DNA of 64,000 nucleotides from Phenylobacterium sp. (GCF_030681155.1 NZ_JAUXXE010000049.1:1-64000), one strand, 5' to 3'. Positions 8,388-16,259 are shown, numbered from the stretch's first letter. Numbers and translations: made by a program. Notes: generated from the sequence alone by a model not told the origin.

Positions 8388-10778
8388 CTAGGCGACGTCG
8401 ACCTTGCGAACCGGCTCGATGATCTCGTCCGTCCAGTCGCTCAGCGTGTGCAGCGGCGCGGGGCGGCCAATCGCATAGCCTTGAACCTCGGTGCAGGCCT
8501 CGCTGCGCAGGAACTCTAGCTGCTCGGCGGTCTCGACACCCTCGGCGGTCACCGGGATCTCAAGGCTGCGACCCAGGCTCAGCACCGCCCGCACGATGGC
8601 GGTCGCGCGATCATGCCGATGGATGTTCTCCACGAAGCTCTTGTCGATCTTGATCTTGTCGAACGGGAACGACTGCAGGGTCGATAGCGACGAGAAGCCG
8701 GTGCCGAAGTCGTCCATGGCGATACGCACGCCGAGGGCCTTCAGGCGGCGCAGGTTGTCGAGCGCCCGCTGATAGTCCTTGAACAGCGCGCTTTCGGTGA
8801 CCTCCAGCTCCAGCCGGCGCGGGGCCAGGCCGGTCTCCAGCAAGATCTCGTGCACCGTGGCGGCCAGGGTCGTCTGGTGCAGTTGCACCGGCGACAGGTT
8901 CACAGCGATGCGCAGCGGCTTGTCCCAGTTGGCGGCGTCGGCGCAGGCCCGGCGCAGCACCCATTCGCCGAGCGGCAGGATCAACCCGCTCTCCTCGGCG
9001 ATCGGAATAAAGTCGAGCGGCGCCACCATGCCTCGGGTCGGGTGGTTCCAACGCACCAGCGCCTCGAACCCGCAAACCTCGCCATCCTCGGCGCGGGCCA
9101 GCGGCTGATAGTGCAGAACCAGTTCCTCGGCCGCGATGGCCGTGCGCAGCTCACGCGCCAGTGTGCGGCGCTCGCGGATGTTCTCGTCCATCTCGCGCTT
9201 GAAGAAGCAGTAGGCGCCGCGGCCGCCCTCCTTGGCCCGGTACAGCGCCATGTCGGCGGCAGCCAACAGGCCCTCGCCGGTCGTGCCGTCGTCGGGATAA
9301 AGGCTGATGCCCAGGCTGGCGCCGACCGGCAGATCCTGATCGGCGTAGCTCACAGGCTGGGCGAGGATTTCCAGCAAGGTGGCCGACAGTTCGGCCGAGG
9401 CCGTGGGCTGCGGGCCGCCGCCGATCTGCACCACGACGAACTCGTCGCCGCCCAAACGCGCCGCGAACGAGGGTGCGACCACCGCCCGCTGCAGCCGCCG
9501 GGCGATCTCGGTCAGGATCGCGTCACCGGCCAGGTGGCCATGCAGGTCGTTGGCTTCCTTGAAGTGGTCCAGGTCGATGCAGATCACCGCCAATTGCTCG
9601 TCGGCGGTGCTGACCTGCCCGATCGCCTGGTTCAGCCGCGTCTGCATGACATTGCGATTGGCCAGGCCGGTCAGGCCGTCGTGCTCGGCGAGATAGCGGA
9701 TCTTCTCCTCGGCCGAGCGCCGCTCACGCAGATCGCGGATCGCCAGCACCATCAGGTCGCCCTGGTCGCCGCCGGCCTCGATCACCCGCCCAAAGGCCTC
9801 GATCGGAATTTCTGAGCTGCCGTCACGCGGCCGCAGACGTCCCTCGCGGCGCCCGTCCAGCACCCCGCCCTCGACCGCGTCGAAGGTCAGGATATCGGAG
9901 GCCAGGCGCAGCCCTACCAGGTCGGCTACGCTGGCGCCGGCCAGGGCGCAGAAGGCGGCGTTGGCGTCCTGGATGCGGTCGGCGCGGGTGACGACGATGC
10001 CCTCATAGGCCGCGTCGGCCAGCCGCCGCGTGCGCGCCAGCGACTGGGCGTTGACCCCGCCCTCGATCAGCACAGCGCCGAGGCCGCCCAGAATAATCAG
10101 GCTGACGATCAAGGCGACGGACACCGTCATCATCACCGAGGACAGCAGTTGGGCCGGCACGTCCACCGAGGGATCAGGCGTGATGGTGATCGCGCCCATG
10201 CCGATGAAATGCACCGAGCAGATGGCGAGCGTCAGCACCAGGCCGCCGAGCAGTTGCCGAGGCAGGGTGCGAGCCTGGTCCGCGACGAACAGCGCGCCGA
10301 CGCCCCCAGCGAAGCCCAGGGACATCGAGACCGCGACAAGTCCAAGGTCCCAGCTCATCACGCCTTCGGTCACATAGGCCGACATGCCGATGTAGTGCAT
10401 GGCGCTGACGCCGATCCCGGTCAGCACGCCGCCGGCGATCTTGCCCGCCGCCCCGCGCACGCTGGCCGCCGCGCCGAAGGCGCCTGCCATGAAGACCGCG
10501 GCGATCAACAGCGAAGCCAAGGTCCCGGTCGGAAGGAATCCGACCCTCAACCCCGTCGTGTAGGCCAGCATGGCGATGAAGTGGGTCGCCCAGATCGAGC
10601 AGCCAGCGACCAGGCCGGTCAACAGCACCCAGGCCATTCGCATTCCGCGTGAAGACGCATCTCGCATCCTGGAGTAGAGCTTGAAGGCTGTGAAGCAGCC
10701 TCCAAAGCAGACCATCGCTGCGACAAGTACAAGCCTGTGGTCGTGTTCTGCGACCAAGCACGTCAATACTTTAAACAC
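8388..10778 (-). CDS. MHYT-GGDEF-EAL membrane cyclic-di-GMP enzyme
   Basis: A 796-residue bifunctional signalling protein. The N-terminal seven-helix MHYT sensor (about residues 5-215) shows its repeated motif: HFIAM, MHYIGM and VHFIGM, proposed to bind copper and sense O2, CO or NO. A PAS-like segment follows (about 245-350). The GGDEF domain has an intact LGGDEF active site but no RxxD inhibitory site upstream. The EAL domain keeps EALVRW, DDFGTG and the downstream EGVE, so phosphodiesterase activity is expected. I infer a GTG start at 10778 because FKVLTCLVAEHD begins related MHYT proteins; no strong SD is visible. Net activity cannot be predicted. Confidence 0.92.
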   Translation of the reverse strand: MFKVLTCLVAEHDHRLVLVAAMVCFGGCFTAFKLYSRMRDASSRGMRMAWVLLTGLVAGCSIWATHFIAMLAYTTGLRVGFLPTGTLASLLIAAVFMAGAFGAAASVRGAAGKIAGGVLTGIGVSAMHYIGMSAYVTEGVMSWDLGLVAVSMSLGFAGGVGALFVADQARTLPRQLLGGLVLTLAICSVHFIGMGAITITPDPSVDVPAQLLSSVMMTVSVALIVSLIILGGLGAVLIEGGVNAQSLARTRRLADAAYEGIVVTRADRIQDANAAFCALAGASVADLVGLRLASDILTFDAVEGGVLDGRREGRLRPRDGSSEIPIEAFGRVIEAGGDQGDLMVLAIRDLRERRSAEEKIRYLAEHDGLTGLANRNVMQTRLNQAIGQVSTADEQLAVICIDLDHFKEANDLHGHLAGDAILTEIARRLQRAVVAPSFAARLGGDEFVVVQIGGGPQPTASAELSATLLEILAQPVSYADQDLPVGASLGISLYPDDGTTGEGLLAAADMALYRAKEGGRGAYCFFKREMDENIRERRTLARELRTAIAAEELVLHYQPLARAEDGEVCGFEALVRWNHPTRGMVAPLDFIPIAEESGLILPLGEWVLRRACADAANWDKPLRIAVNLSPVQLHQTTLAATVHEILLETGLAPRRLELEVTESALFKDYQRALDNLRRLKALGVRIAMDDFGTGFSSLSTLQSFPFDKIKIDKSFVENIHRHDRATAIVRAVLSLGRSLEIPVTAEGVETAEQLEFLRSEACTEVQGYAIGRPAPLHTLSDWTDEIIEPVRKVDVA

Positions 10779-10872
10779 TATAACCAGCCCGGAAGAGATA
10801 CGACTTCGCCGGGCTTCTAAGAAGTCAGGGTAAATAAAATTACCTATTCCGCGCAAAGTGCGACAGGACGCC

Positions 10873-11148
10873 TCAGGCCCCGGCCCGCCAGCCCAGCCCG
10901 ACGCCCGTGACCGCCGGCATGGCGCGCAGGCGATCTGCCAAACCCTGCGCCGCCGCTTCGGCCAGTCCGCCGGCCTCAATGCGGATCGAGATCCGTCCCA
11001 GGTCCCGCGAGGCCTCCATCGTCAGGATATCCACGTCCTGCACGGCGAACGGACCGAGCACCCGCAACACGACATCGGCGCCCGCCTGCGCCTCGATCAG
11101 AAACGTGCGCCGGGCTGGAGCCGGCGGCGAACAGACACCGTCAGCCAT
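10873..11148 (-). CDS. Small ACT-like domain protein
   Basis: A 91-residue protein whose core, from RRTFLIEAQAGADVVLRVLGPFA to ISIRIEAG and LADRLRAMPAVTGVGL, fits the beta-alpha-beta-beta-alpha-beta pattern of an ACT regulatory domain. The size resembles the small subunit of acetohydroxyacid synthase II (IlvM) in enteric bacteria, but no catalytic subunit is adjacent. Its start overlaps the end of the preceding gene by 8 bp, so the two are surely co-transcribed from the attenuator-controlled promoter upstream. The Ile/Thr-rich leader there supports a role in branched-chain or threonine metabolism. The function is inferred, not shown. Confidence 0.65.
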   Translation of the reverse strand: MADGVCSPPAPARRTFLIEAQAGADVVLRVLGPFAVQDVDILTMEASRDLGRISIRIEAGGLAEAAAQGLADRLRAMPAVTGVGLGWRAGA

Positions 11149-11458
11149 GTTTAGCCTCCTTCGCGCAATAGGCCCGCGCCAGCAGCAACCGCCCGGCCTC
11201 GTCGAAGGCCCGCAGGCGTAGCACCTCGTCCGCGGCCTGGGTGGCCCAGATCAGCTCGCAGGTGGGCGCAGGACACGGCCAAGCCAGGTCCAGGGCCTGC
11301 TCCAGCGCGAACAGGGCCTCCAGCCCGCCGTCGGCCGCCAGAGTGGCCTCCAGGCGCGCGGTTTGGTCGAGCAGCGCCTCGGCGGCGAGCGCGTCGGCGA
11401 AGCGTCGCGCGGCGTCGCGCGCTCGGGCGGGATCGGAATGGAGTTCGGCTGAGAGCAT
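11141..11458 (-). CDS. Hypothetical protein, first gene of the attenuated operon
   Basis: A 105-residue, alanine- and leucine-rich, probably helical soluble protein with no signal peptide or membrane segment. I do not recognise a family. Two cysteines lie close together (PCPAPTC, about residues 61-67) and a third near the C-terminus. The ATG at 11458 is preferred over an upstream start at 11503 because AAGGA sits about 9 nt before it and the upstream codons overlap the terminator side. It lies directly behind an Ile/Thr attenuator and overlaps the ACT-like gene. Confidence 0.6.
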   Translation of the reverse strand: MLSAELHSDPARARDAARRFADALAAEALLDQTARLEATLAADGGLEALFALEQALDLAWPCPAPTCELIWATQAADEVLRLRAFDEAGRLLLARAYCAKEAKHG

Positions 11459-11501
11459 GGTGGTCAGGTCCTTCTTGGAATTGAGGACCGACGGCGCGCA
11501 C

Positions 11502-11535
11502 AAAAAAACCCCGCTACCTGTTCGGGAGCGGGGTT
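11502..11535 (-). terminator. Intrinsic terminator of a leader-peptide attenuator
   Basis: On the minus strand AACCCCGCT pairs perfectly with AGCGGGGTT (9 bp, 11-nt loop) and is followed by seven T residues, a textbook intrinsic terminator. It lies 44 nt upstream of the first structural gene and about 28 nt after the leader stop codon. Its 5' side can pair instead with GGGACGGGG inside the leader ORF (11582-11590, nine pairs with one bulge), giving a mutually exclusive antiterminator. Confidence 0.88.
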
Positions 11536-11563
11536 CCTGATCTTGCGATCCGTCGGCGGTGTC

Positions 11564-11614
11564 TTAAGTCGCGCGAGTTCGCCCCGTCCCTATGGTGGGG
11601 GTAATAATCATCAT
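11564..11614 (-). CDS. Ile/Thr-rich attenuator leader peptide
   Basis: A 16-codon ORF reading MMIITPTIGTGRTRAT with three Ile and five Thr codons, ending just before the terminator hairpin. Three mutually exclusive pairings can be drawn: CCCCC (11597-11601) with GGGG of the leader, GGGACGGGG (11582-11590) with CCCCGCTCCC, and the terminator stem. Stalling at the Ile/Thr codons would mask the first and favour the antiterminator. The same frame is open further upstream to an ATG at 11695 (43 aa), so the true start could be there. No strong SD precedes the 11614 start. Confidence 0.75.
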   Translation of the reverse strand: MMIITPTIGTGRTRAT

Positions 11615-11703
11615 CGTGGTTTTCGACGCACAGGCGGCCGGACGCGCAGCGCAGCGCGCGATCGTCGGTCCGGAAAGGGCGAAAGCCAGGGTCATCACCC
11701 GGA

Positions 11704-11734
11704 CTTATAGCGCGCCGGGTCAGGCGGATGCAAC
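11704..11734 (-). promoter_or_regulatory. Candidate promoter of the attenuated operon
   Basis: On the minus strand TATAAG (11709-11704) is preceded by TTGCAT at an 18-nt spacing, a fair match to a housekeeping promoter. Transcription would start near 11697, next to the ATG at 11695, so the long leader could be translated from a nearly leaderless message. This is motif inference only. Confidence 0.4.
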
Positions 11735-11916
11735 GCCAACGCAACGCGCGCGCCTAAAAGTAGCAGGCCGAAAATCCGCAGCTATTTTGCGAGTTATGAC
11801 CTTAAGGCCCCGCTTGTAAGCGAGTCCCGGGGGCATGGCGTCGCCGCCCACTGGGGCGAAGCCGGTTCCTACTCTATCGTCACCAGCCGCGCTTCGCGCT
11901 CAGGAGAGAGCCCGCC

Positions 11917-12564
11917 ATGATGTTTTCCAAACCCGCCGCCCTGCTGCTCGGTTCGGTCGCCGCCCTGAGCCTGGCCGCCTGCAGTCAGCCTGAACAGACC
12001 AGCCCCACGGCGCTCATCTCGACGGCGCCCTTCGTCTGGCCCGCCACGCTTCGCGTAGTGGGCGACGGCTATCCGGCCGCGGGCGCTCCGTGCCGCCGCA
12101 TCGGCGAAACGGCCGCCACGGTCGACTATCTGGACGACAGCGCTGACCTCGTGGGCTGCCCGGCTTCCGATCAGGCCGCGATCGCCGCCCTCGGCGGGAA
12201 ATCGCTCGGCCAAGTGGACGGCGTCGCCCTGATCTCCGTCCCCCGCCGCGCGCCCCAGGTGGCGGAGGCCGAAGACGCCCGCTTGCCGGGCACGGCGTTC
12301 AACGCCGTAGCGTCGATCGGGTGTCGGGGTCCCGGCCTGCCGTCCTCTGGCCAGTGCAAGGCCGGCGTCGTGCGCCGCGCCGACCGCAGCGCCGACGTCA
12401 CCCTGTTGTTGGATGAAGGCAAGGGCCGCACCCTCAGCTTCGACGCTCAGGGCCAGACGCGGGATCCTGGCGCGCGCTCGACCATGACCGGCGAGGACAC
12501 CGTGACGGTGACGATCGGCCAGCAACGCTACGACGTGCCGACCGCATTCCTCTGGGGCGGATGA
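11917..12564 (+). CDS. Hypothetical lipoprotein
   Basis: A 215-residue protein with a lipoprotein signal (residues 1-22) ending in lipobox LAAC, so it should be exported and lipid-anchored. The mature part contains four further cysteines (about residues 50-150, e.g. GAPCRR, VGCPAS, SIGCRG, GQCKAG), which could form two disulfides. I do not recognise a family. CAGGAGAG about 10 nt upstream supports the ATG at 11917. It is divergent from the attenuated operon and is followed by the TetR gene. Confidence 0.65.
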   Translation: MMFSKPAALLLGSVAALSLAACSQPEQTSPTALISTAPFVWPATLRVVGDGYPAAGAPCRRIGETAATVDYLDDSADLVGCPASDQAAIAALGGKSLGQVDGVALISVPRRAPQVAEAEDARLPGTAFNAVASIGCRGPGLPSSGQCKAGVVRRADRSADVTLLLDEGKGRTLSFDAQGQTRDPGARSTMTGEDTVTVTIGQQRYDVPTAFLWGG

Positions 12565-12591
12565 ACTCGCGGCTTGGCGCTCAGGCAGCTC

Positions 12592-12611
12592 ATAACCTTC
12601 TCGCAGGTTAC
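12592..12611. promoter_or_regulatory. Weaker TetR operator copy upstream of tetR
   Basis: TAACC-N8-GGTTA at 12593-12610 has the same inner half-sites and the same 8-nt spacing as the perfect palindrome in front of the RlmN/Cfr-like gene. It lies about 120 bp before the tetR start, where autoregulation would be expected. The outermost pair mismatches, so it is a shorter site. Confidence 0.6.
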
Positions 12612-12729
12612 CAAAGAGTGGTCTGTTGCTGATATGTGCTCGGCAACCGGAAACACCGGGTGACAAGGCGATCAGCCGTAAGGTTTGGAACGACGCCGCA
12701 TCCGACCGCCGCCATAACGAGACCGCCCC

Positions 12730-13299
12730 ATGCCGCGCCCCAAACGCCAAAGCGATGAAATCGTGCTCGACACAGCCCTCCAGGTCATCCTGGATAAGGG
12801 CCCGGCCTCGTTCACCCTGACGGATGTCGCGGTCGCTGTCGGCCTGTCGCGAGCCGCCCTCATCCAGCGCTTTACGGACAAGGCGACCCTGCACCGCAAG
12901 GTCATGGAGCGAATGACCCAGGCGGTACGCAACTATTTTGCAGAACTGTCGCCTGAGCCCGGCCTCGACCCTTTGTGGTCGATGTTGAAGGATCTGATCG
13001 CCGGGATGGGCGGCGGTGGGGGAACGGAACGCTATCTGATTCTTCTATTGGCCGATCTCTCCGAGCCGACACTTCACGACCTGGCCGCGGAACGCAATCG
13101 ACTGGTCGTGCAGGCTATCGAGCGGCGGTTGCCGGCCAGTCCGCACGATCCCGCCAGAGCCGCCAGTCTGGTGCAGACGGTCATCCAGGGCTCCTGCATG
13201 CAATGGCTCGTCGAGCCGCAGGGCGATCTGTCCGCCTATATGACGACCCGCACCCGGGATCTTCTCACGCTCCTCTATCCCGGCCACGCTTTCGACTAA
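12730..13299 (+). CDS. TetR family regulator of the adjacent RlmN/Cfr-like gene
   Basis: A 189-residue repressor-type protein. The N-terminal helix-turn-helix (about residues 8-53: ILDKGPASFTLTDVAVAVGLSRAALIQRFTDKATL) is typical of TetR/AcrR regulators; the C-terminal two thirds form the variable ligand and dimer domain. A TAACC-N8-GGTTA element lies upstream of it and a longer version of the same palindrome lies between it and the next gene, so it most likely represses itself and the downstream radical SAM methyltransferase. The ligand is unknown. Confidence 0.88.
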   Translation: MPRPKRQSDEIVLDTALQVILDKGPASFTLTDVAVAVGLSRAALIQRFTDKATLHRKVMERMTQAVRNYFAELSPEPGLDPLWSMLKDLIAGMGGGGGTERYLILLLADLSEPTLHDLAAERNRLVVQAIERRLPASPHDPARAASLVQTVIQGSCMQWLVEPQGDLSAYMTTRTRDLLTLLYPGHAFD

Positions 13300-13334
13300 G
13301 CGCTCGCCGCCGCTTAGGAATTCTCTCCGGATTG

Positions 13335-13362
13335 ATTTATAACCGGCGCGTTGGTTATAAAT
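13335..13362. promoter_or_regulatory. Perfect 10-bp inverted repeat, TetR operator of the RlmN/Cfr-like gene
   Basis: ATTTATAACC and GGTTATAAAT flank an 8-nt spacer, a perfect 10-bp dyad between tetR and the RlmN/Cfr-like gene. Each arm also resembles a -10 element (TATAAC/TATAAA), so a bound dimer would block the downstream promoter. The core matches the site upstream of tetR. Confidence 0.75.
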
Positions 13363-13411
13363 AGCCCGCCGCCGATCGGTGCGACGGCGCTTGCTGCCCT
13401 GGAACGCGAAA

Positions 13412-14476
13412 ATGTCTGACCATCCCGAGCCGTCCCGGCCGGCTTCGCCGATCTCGCCTGCCCGCCTCGCCCTCGATCTCACGGCGACCGACTTCGACGC
13501 CCTGAACTCAGGCGACCACGGCGGCCTATCCTATCGGGCGCTCTTCTCGCCTCACGCTGATCTGCCTCGCTCCCTACGAATCTGGGCGGACGCCTCAGGC
13601 CTGCGGTTGCGGGGGCTGAAGCGCCTCACGCAAGATCGCGGCAGCCAATCGCAGAAGGTACTTTTCGGGCTGCCCGACGGCTATGCGGTCGAGAGCGTCC
13701 TGATCCGGCGTCGCGATGGACATACGGCCTGCGTCTCCTCGCAGGTCGGGTGCGCCTTTGCCTGTCAGTTCTGCGCCTCCGGTCAGGCCGGTCTGATGCG
13801 AAACCTCCTGGCCGCCGAGATCGTCGAACAGGTCGTGCAACTCGGCCCGAAGGTCAGACGCATCGTCTTCATGGGCATCGGCGAACCGCTCAACAACTAT
13901 GAGCAGGTCATGAAGGCGATCCGCATCCTGCGGGACCGGCGCGGCTGCGATTTTCCCACCACGGGCATCACGATCTCGACGATCGGCATTCCCAGCGCGC
14001 TGGCCCGGCTGCGCGAAGAACACCTGGGCGTAAACCTGACCATATCCCTGCATGCCACGACGCAGGACATCCGGGACCGCCTGATCCCCGGCGCGCGCAA
14101 GCATGACATCGGCGACGTCGTCGCCCGAGCCCTGTCTTGGGCGAAGCGGCACAACCGCATCGTAACCTTCGTCTATCTGGTCCTACCCGGGATCAACGAT
14201 ACGCAGGCCGACGCAAGACGGCTCGCCCGGATGATGGTCGGCCAAAGGGCGAGGGTGAATCTGATGCGCTGGAACCCCGTTGAGGGCATCTCCCTCGACC
14301 GCACGCCCGACCATAGCCTGGCGAGATTCCGAAGGGAGCTTGCGCGCGCCGACGTCCCCGTGGTCGTTCGCGACACACAAGGGCGCGACATATCCGCTGC
14401 GTGCGGCCAGCTCTGGCTACGCGACCTGAAGGGACTTCGGGTCGAAAAGAGATCAACACGACGCAAGGCAGCCTAG
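13412..14476 (+). CDS. RlmN/Cfr family radical SAM RNA methyltransferase
   Basis: A 354-residue radical S-adenosylmethionine enzyme. The cluster motif is C-x3-C-x2-C (C114, C118, C121 in GCAFACQFC). C107 (TACVSSQ) and C331 (SAACGQL) correspond to the two catalytic cysteines of E. coli RlmN (C118 and C355). MGIGEPLNNY is the SAM-binding GxGEP block. Family members methylate A2503 of 23S rRNA at C2 (RlmN) or C8 (Cfr, causing drug resistance) and RlmN also some tRNAs. The N-terminal region looks shorter and divergent. I chose the ATG at 13412; a GTG at 13379 is possible. Control by an adjacent TetR is unusual for housekeeping RlmN, so it may be an inducible paralogue. Confidence 0.85.
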   Translation: MSDHPEPSRPASPISPARLALDLTATDFDALNSGDHGGLSYRALFSPHADLPRSLRIWADASGLRLRGLKRLTQDRGSQSQKVLFGLPDGYAVESVLIRRRDGHTACVSSQVGCAFACQFCASGQAGLMRNLLAAEIVEQVVQLGPKVRRIVFMGIGEPLNNYEQVMKAIRILRDRRGCDFPTTGITISTIGIPSALARLREEHLGVNLTISLHATTQDIRDRLIPGARKHDIGDVVARALSWAKRHNRIVTFVYLVLPGINDTQADARRLARMMVGQRARVNLMRWNPVEGISLDRTPDHSLARFRRELARADVPVVVRDTQGRDISAACGQLWLRDLKGLRVEKRSTRRKAA

Positions 14477-14553
14477 CGCGCGGCCTCGGAAGCTGCGCCG
14501 GGGTCACGGAGCGCCACGCCGGAGAGTCCAGGCGCCGGGGAAGAGTTTCAGCT

Positions 14554-14943
14554 TCAGGATTTCCGCGACCGCAAGTCCGGGCGGTCAACGCGAATGTTGT
14601 CGAGAGGCACCCACCCTGTTTCGCCGTCAGGGATGCGGGCGGCCCATAGCCAACCGTTCAGCTGACGCTCGCCTCGCAGTTCTTCGCCTTCTACGACATT
14701 GAGCTCGCGGTTGGTGAAATCCTCCAGCATCGTGCCGAAGCCATCTGGATGGCGATCAAGGATTTGCTCTGGCACGAAACCCGGCTCCTGCCCCGGAGCC
14801 GAACAGAGATACCAGTCAAGCCAGCCTTCGGGACCGGCATATAGCTCGCCAACCCAAACCCGGTCCCCCTTCTTTACAGCCATCGGCACGGGGAATTCGC
14901 TGATATGCGGCCGAATGACGATGTACCTATGATCGGGCGTCAC
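14554..14943 (-). CDS. Tandem SH3-like domain protein
   Basis: A 129-residue protein made of two SH3-like repeats. The first (about residues 23-65) contains KKGDRVWVGELYAGPEGWLDWYLCSA and GFVPEQIL; the second (about 75-120) contains ELNVVEGEELRGERQLNGWLWAARI and GWVPLDNI. Both show the alternating beta-strand and G-W/F-V-P signature of SH3 folds. The GTG at 14943 is supported by GAGAAG about 8 nt upstream. There is no signal peptide, so it is probably cytoplasmic. Function unknown. Confidence 0.65.
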   Translation of the reverse strand: MTPDHRYIVIRPHISEFPVPMAVKKGDRVWVGELYAGPEGWLDWYLCSAPGQEPGFVPEQILDRHPDGFGTMLEDFTNRELNVVEGEELRGERQLNGWLWAARIPDGETGWVPLDNIRVDRPDLRSRKS

Positions 14944-15310
14944 TGTTTCTTCTCGCTAAGTTCCAACCGGGACTGAGAAGATATCGAGAAATCCCCGTGC
15001 CGCGCGCCAGGCCCCGGACGGACGGCGCGAGGACCAAGGCGCGGCTCCGCATTGAGGTCGCTACGGATGCGGGACAAGGCCTGCTGACCATGACGTTGAG
15101 ATTAGCGCCGTGGACGAGATGCGCAGCTACTGGGAGCAATAGAGCCGACGGGTTGCCGAAGGCCCCAGAGGGGTCCAGAATCGCATCACAGAGGCAACGA
15201 AAGGCGCTTCTCTACCAAAGCTCCGAGGTAGCTCGCCGGAACGCGCTGAACTGCGCTTCCGCGTGCTTCCTTCTTGCTTCCCCGAAACCCTCACTTGGGG
15301 CCGGAAGCAA
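14944..15310. other. Intergenic region without a convincing gene
   Basis: This stretch holds no ORF with protein-like character. One plus-strand frame ends AVDEMRSYWEQ followed by TAG at about 15142, which looks like a real C-terminus, but an in-frame stop lies about 85 nt upstream and no start codon with SD is present; it may be a gene remnant. The rest shows nothing recognisable. Confidence 0.4.
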
Positions 15311-15334
15311 AAAGCGGTCCCGAAGGACCGCTTT
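15311..15334 (-). terminator. Intrinsic terminator downstream of tRNA-Gly
   Basis: AAAGCGGTCC and GGACCGCTTT form a perfect 10-bp stem closed by a TTCG tetraloop on the minus strand, followed by TTTTTGCTT. It lies 27 nt after the tRNA 3' end, so it ends the tRNA transcript. Confidence 0.88.
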
Positions 15335-15360
15335 AATCGCTTCAATTTCCTGACGGAAAT

Positions 15361-15435
15361 TGGAGCGGGCGAAGAGATTCGAACTCTCGACCCCAACCTT
15401 GGCAAGGTTGTGCTCTACCACTGAGCTACGCCCGC
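15361..15435 (-). tRNA. tRNA-Gly (anticodon GCC)
   Basis: On the minus strand GCGGGCG and CGCCCGC form the acceptor stem, followed by discriminator T and an encoded CCA. The D-arm (AGCTCAGTGGTAGAGC), anticodon arm (ACCTT-GCC-AAGGT with anticodon GCC) and T-arm (GAGAGTTCGAATCTC) are all canonical. The anticodon reads glycine codons GGC and GGU. It is a single-gene unit with its own terminator downstream. Confidence 0.97.
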
Positions 15436-15515
15436 GCTCCTCAACGACCGGATGTTTTGGCCGCCGAAAATCGAGAGCGGGCTTATGGCAGAGGGTCCGC
15501 GACTTGGCAACACCC

Positions 15516-16259
15516 TCATCCACCAAATCGTGGAGTCTTTAATCGGCGCTTGTTCACGTGGTCCTTCGGGGCCTCTCCGGTCTCCTCCGGGAACTCCCCT
15601 CGGAAGTAGTAGCGCTGCCACGCTTCGCGGGTCGCCTCGGGGTCCAAACGGAAGATTCGCTTGTTGAATTCACTGCGATGTTTCTCCCAGGTGTCATACT
15701 GGTCGCGCAGTTCGGGATTGCGATCCATGCCCCGAATGACCGGCTGGAAGTCGGCCAGCTGACGGTCCTGGGTCAGCGTAATAAAACAAAATGGCTCGTT
15801 CTTTTCGAAGCGCACCTTGCCCGGCCGGGTGAACATCCAGTTCATCGTGAAGGGGAAGGGCAGCCAATCGGTCTCGACCAAGCCCGCCAACGGCTGAACG
15901 CCGTCCTTGATGTGGTTGGGCGGACCTTGGGCGATCATGGACCATCCGGGCGGGGTCTTGAACAGATAGCCGGGGTGGAAGGTCAGCACCCCGTGGCTGA
16001 AGTGCGACTTCACGAAATTATGGAAGTCCGGGTTGGGGCGGTCCGGCGTCAGGGTGATGTCGCTCTGCATCAGCCCGCCATTCCACTCGGCGGTGAACGC
16101 CATGGGGCAGAGGATTTCCCACCCCGTGGTGTTGGCCATGCTCAGCGGCAGACAGCGATAGGGGTGACGTTCGGCGAAACGGTCCATCCAGGCGCGCTGC
16201 GGGCGCCCCGGCACGATCTCCGGCGGCCGCTCGGCGGTGGGATAGCACTCGAGCTCCAT
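15516..16259 (-). CDS. DUF6065-like hypothetical protein
   Basis: A 247-residue soluble protein without a signal peptide. Stretches such as RAWMDRFAERHPYRCLPLSMANTTGWEILCP, FHPGYLFKTPPGWSMIAQGPPNHIKDGVQPLAGLVETDWLPFPFTMNW and WEKHRSEFNKRI are reminiscent of DUF6065 proteins, known to me only as an uncharacterised family. It is rich in Trp, Phe and Pro. The start has the context GGAGCCCATG. It lies near tRNA-Gly and is divergent from the prolyl-tRNA editing gene. No function can be assigned. Confidence 0.65.
   Translation of the reverse strand: MELECYPTAERPPEIVPGRPQRAWMDRFAERHPYRCLPLSMANTTGWEILCPMAFTAEWNGGLMQSDITLTPDRPNPDFHNFVKSHFSHGVLTFHPGYLFKTPPGWSMIAQGPPNHIKDGVQPLAGLVETDWLPFPFTMNWMFTRPGKVRFEKNEPFCFITLTQDRQLADFQPVIRGMDRNPELRDQYDTWEKHRSEFNKRIFRLDPEATREAWQRYYFRGEFPEETGEAPKDHVNKRRLKTPRFGG

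Noticed and set aside
14997..15353. 118-codon open frame on the plus strand before tRNA-Gly
   Set aside because: It runs through the tRNA terminator hairpin, has no SD and no protein-like pattern.
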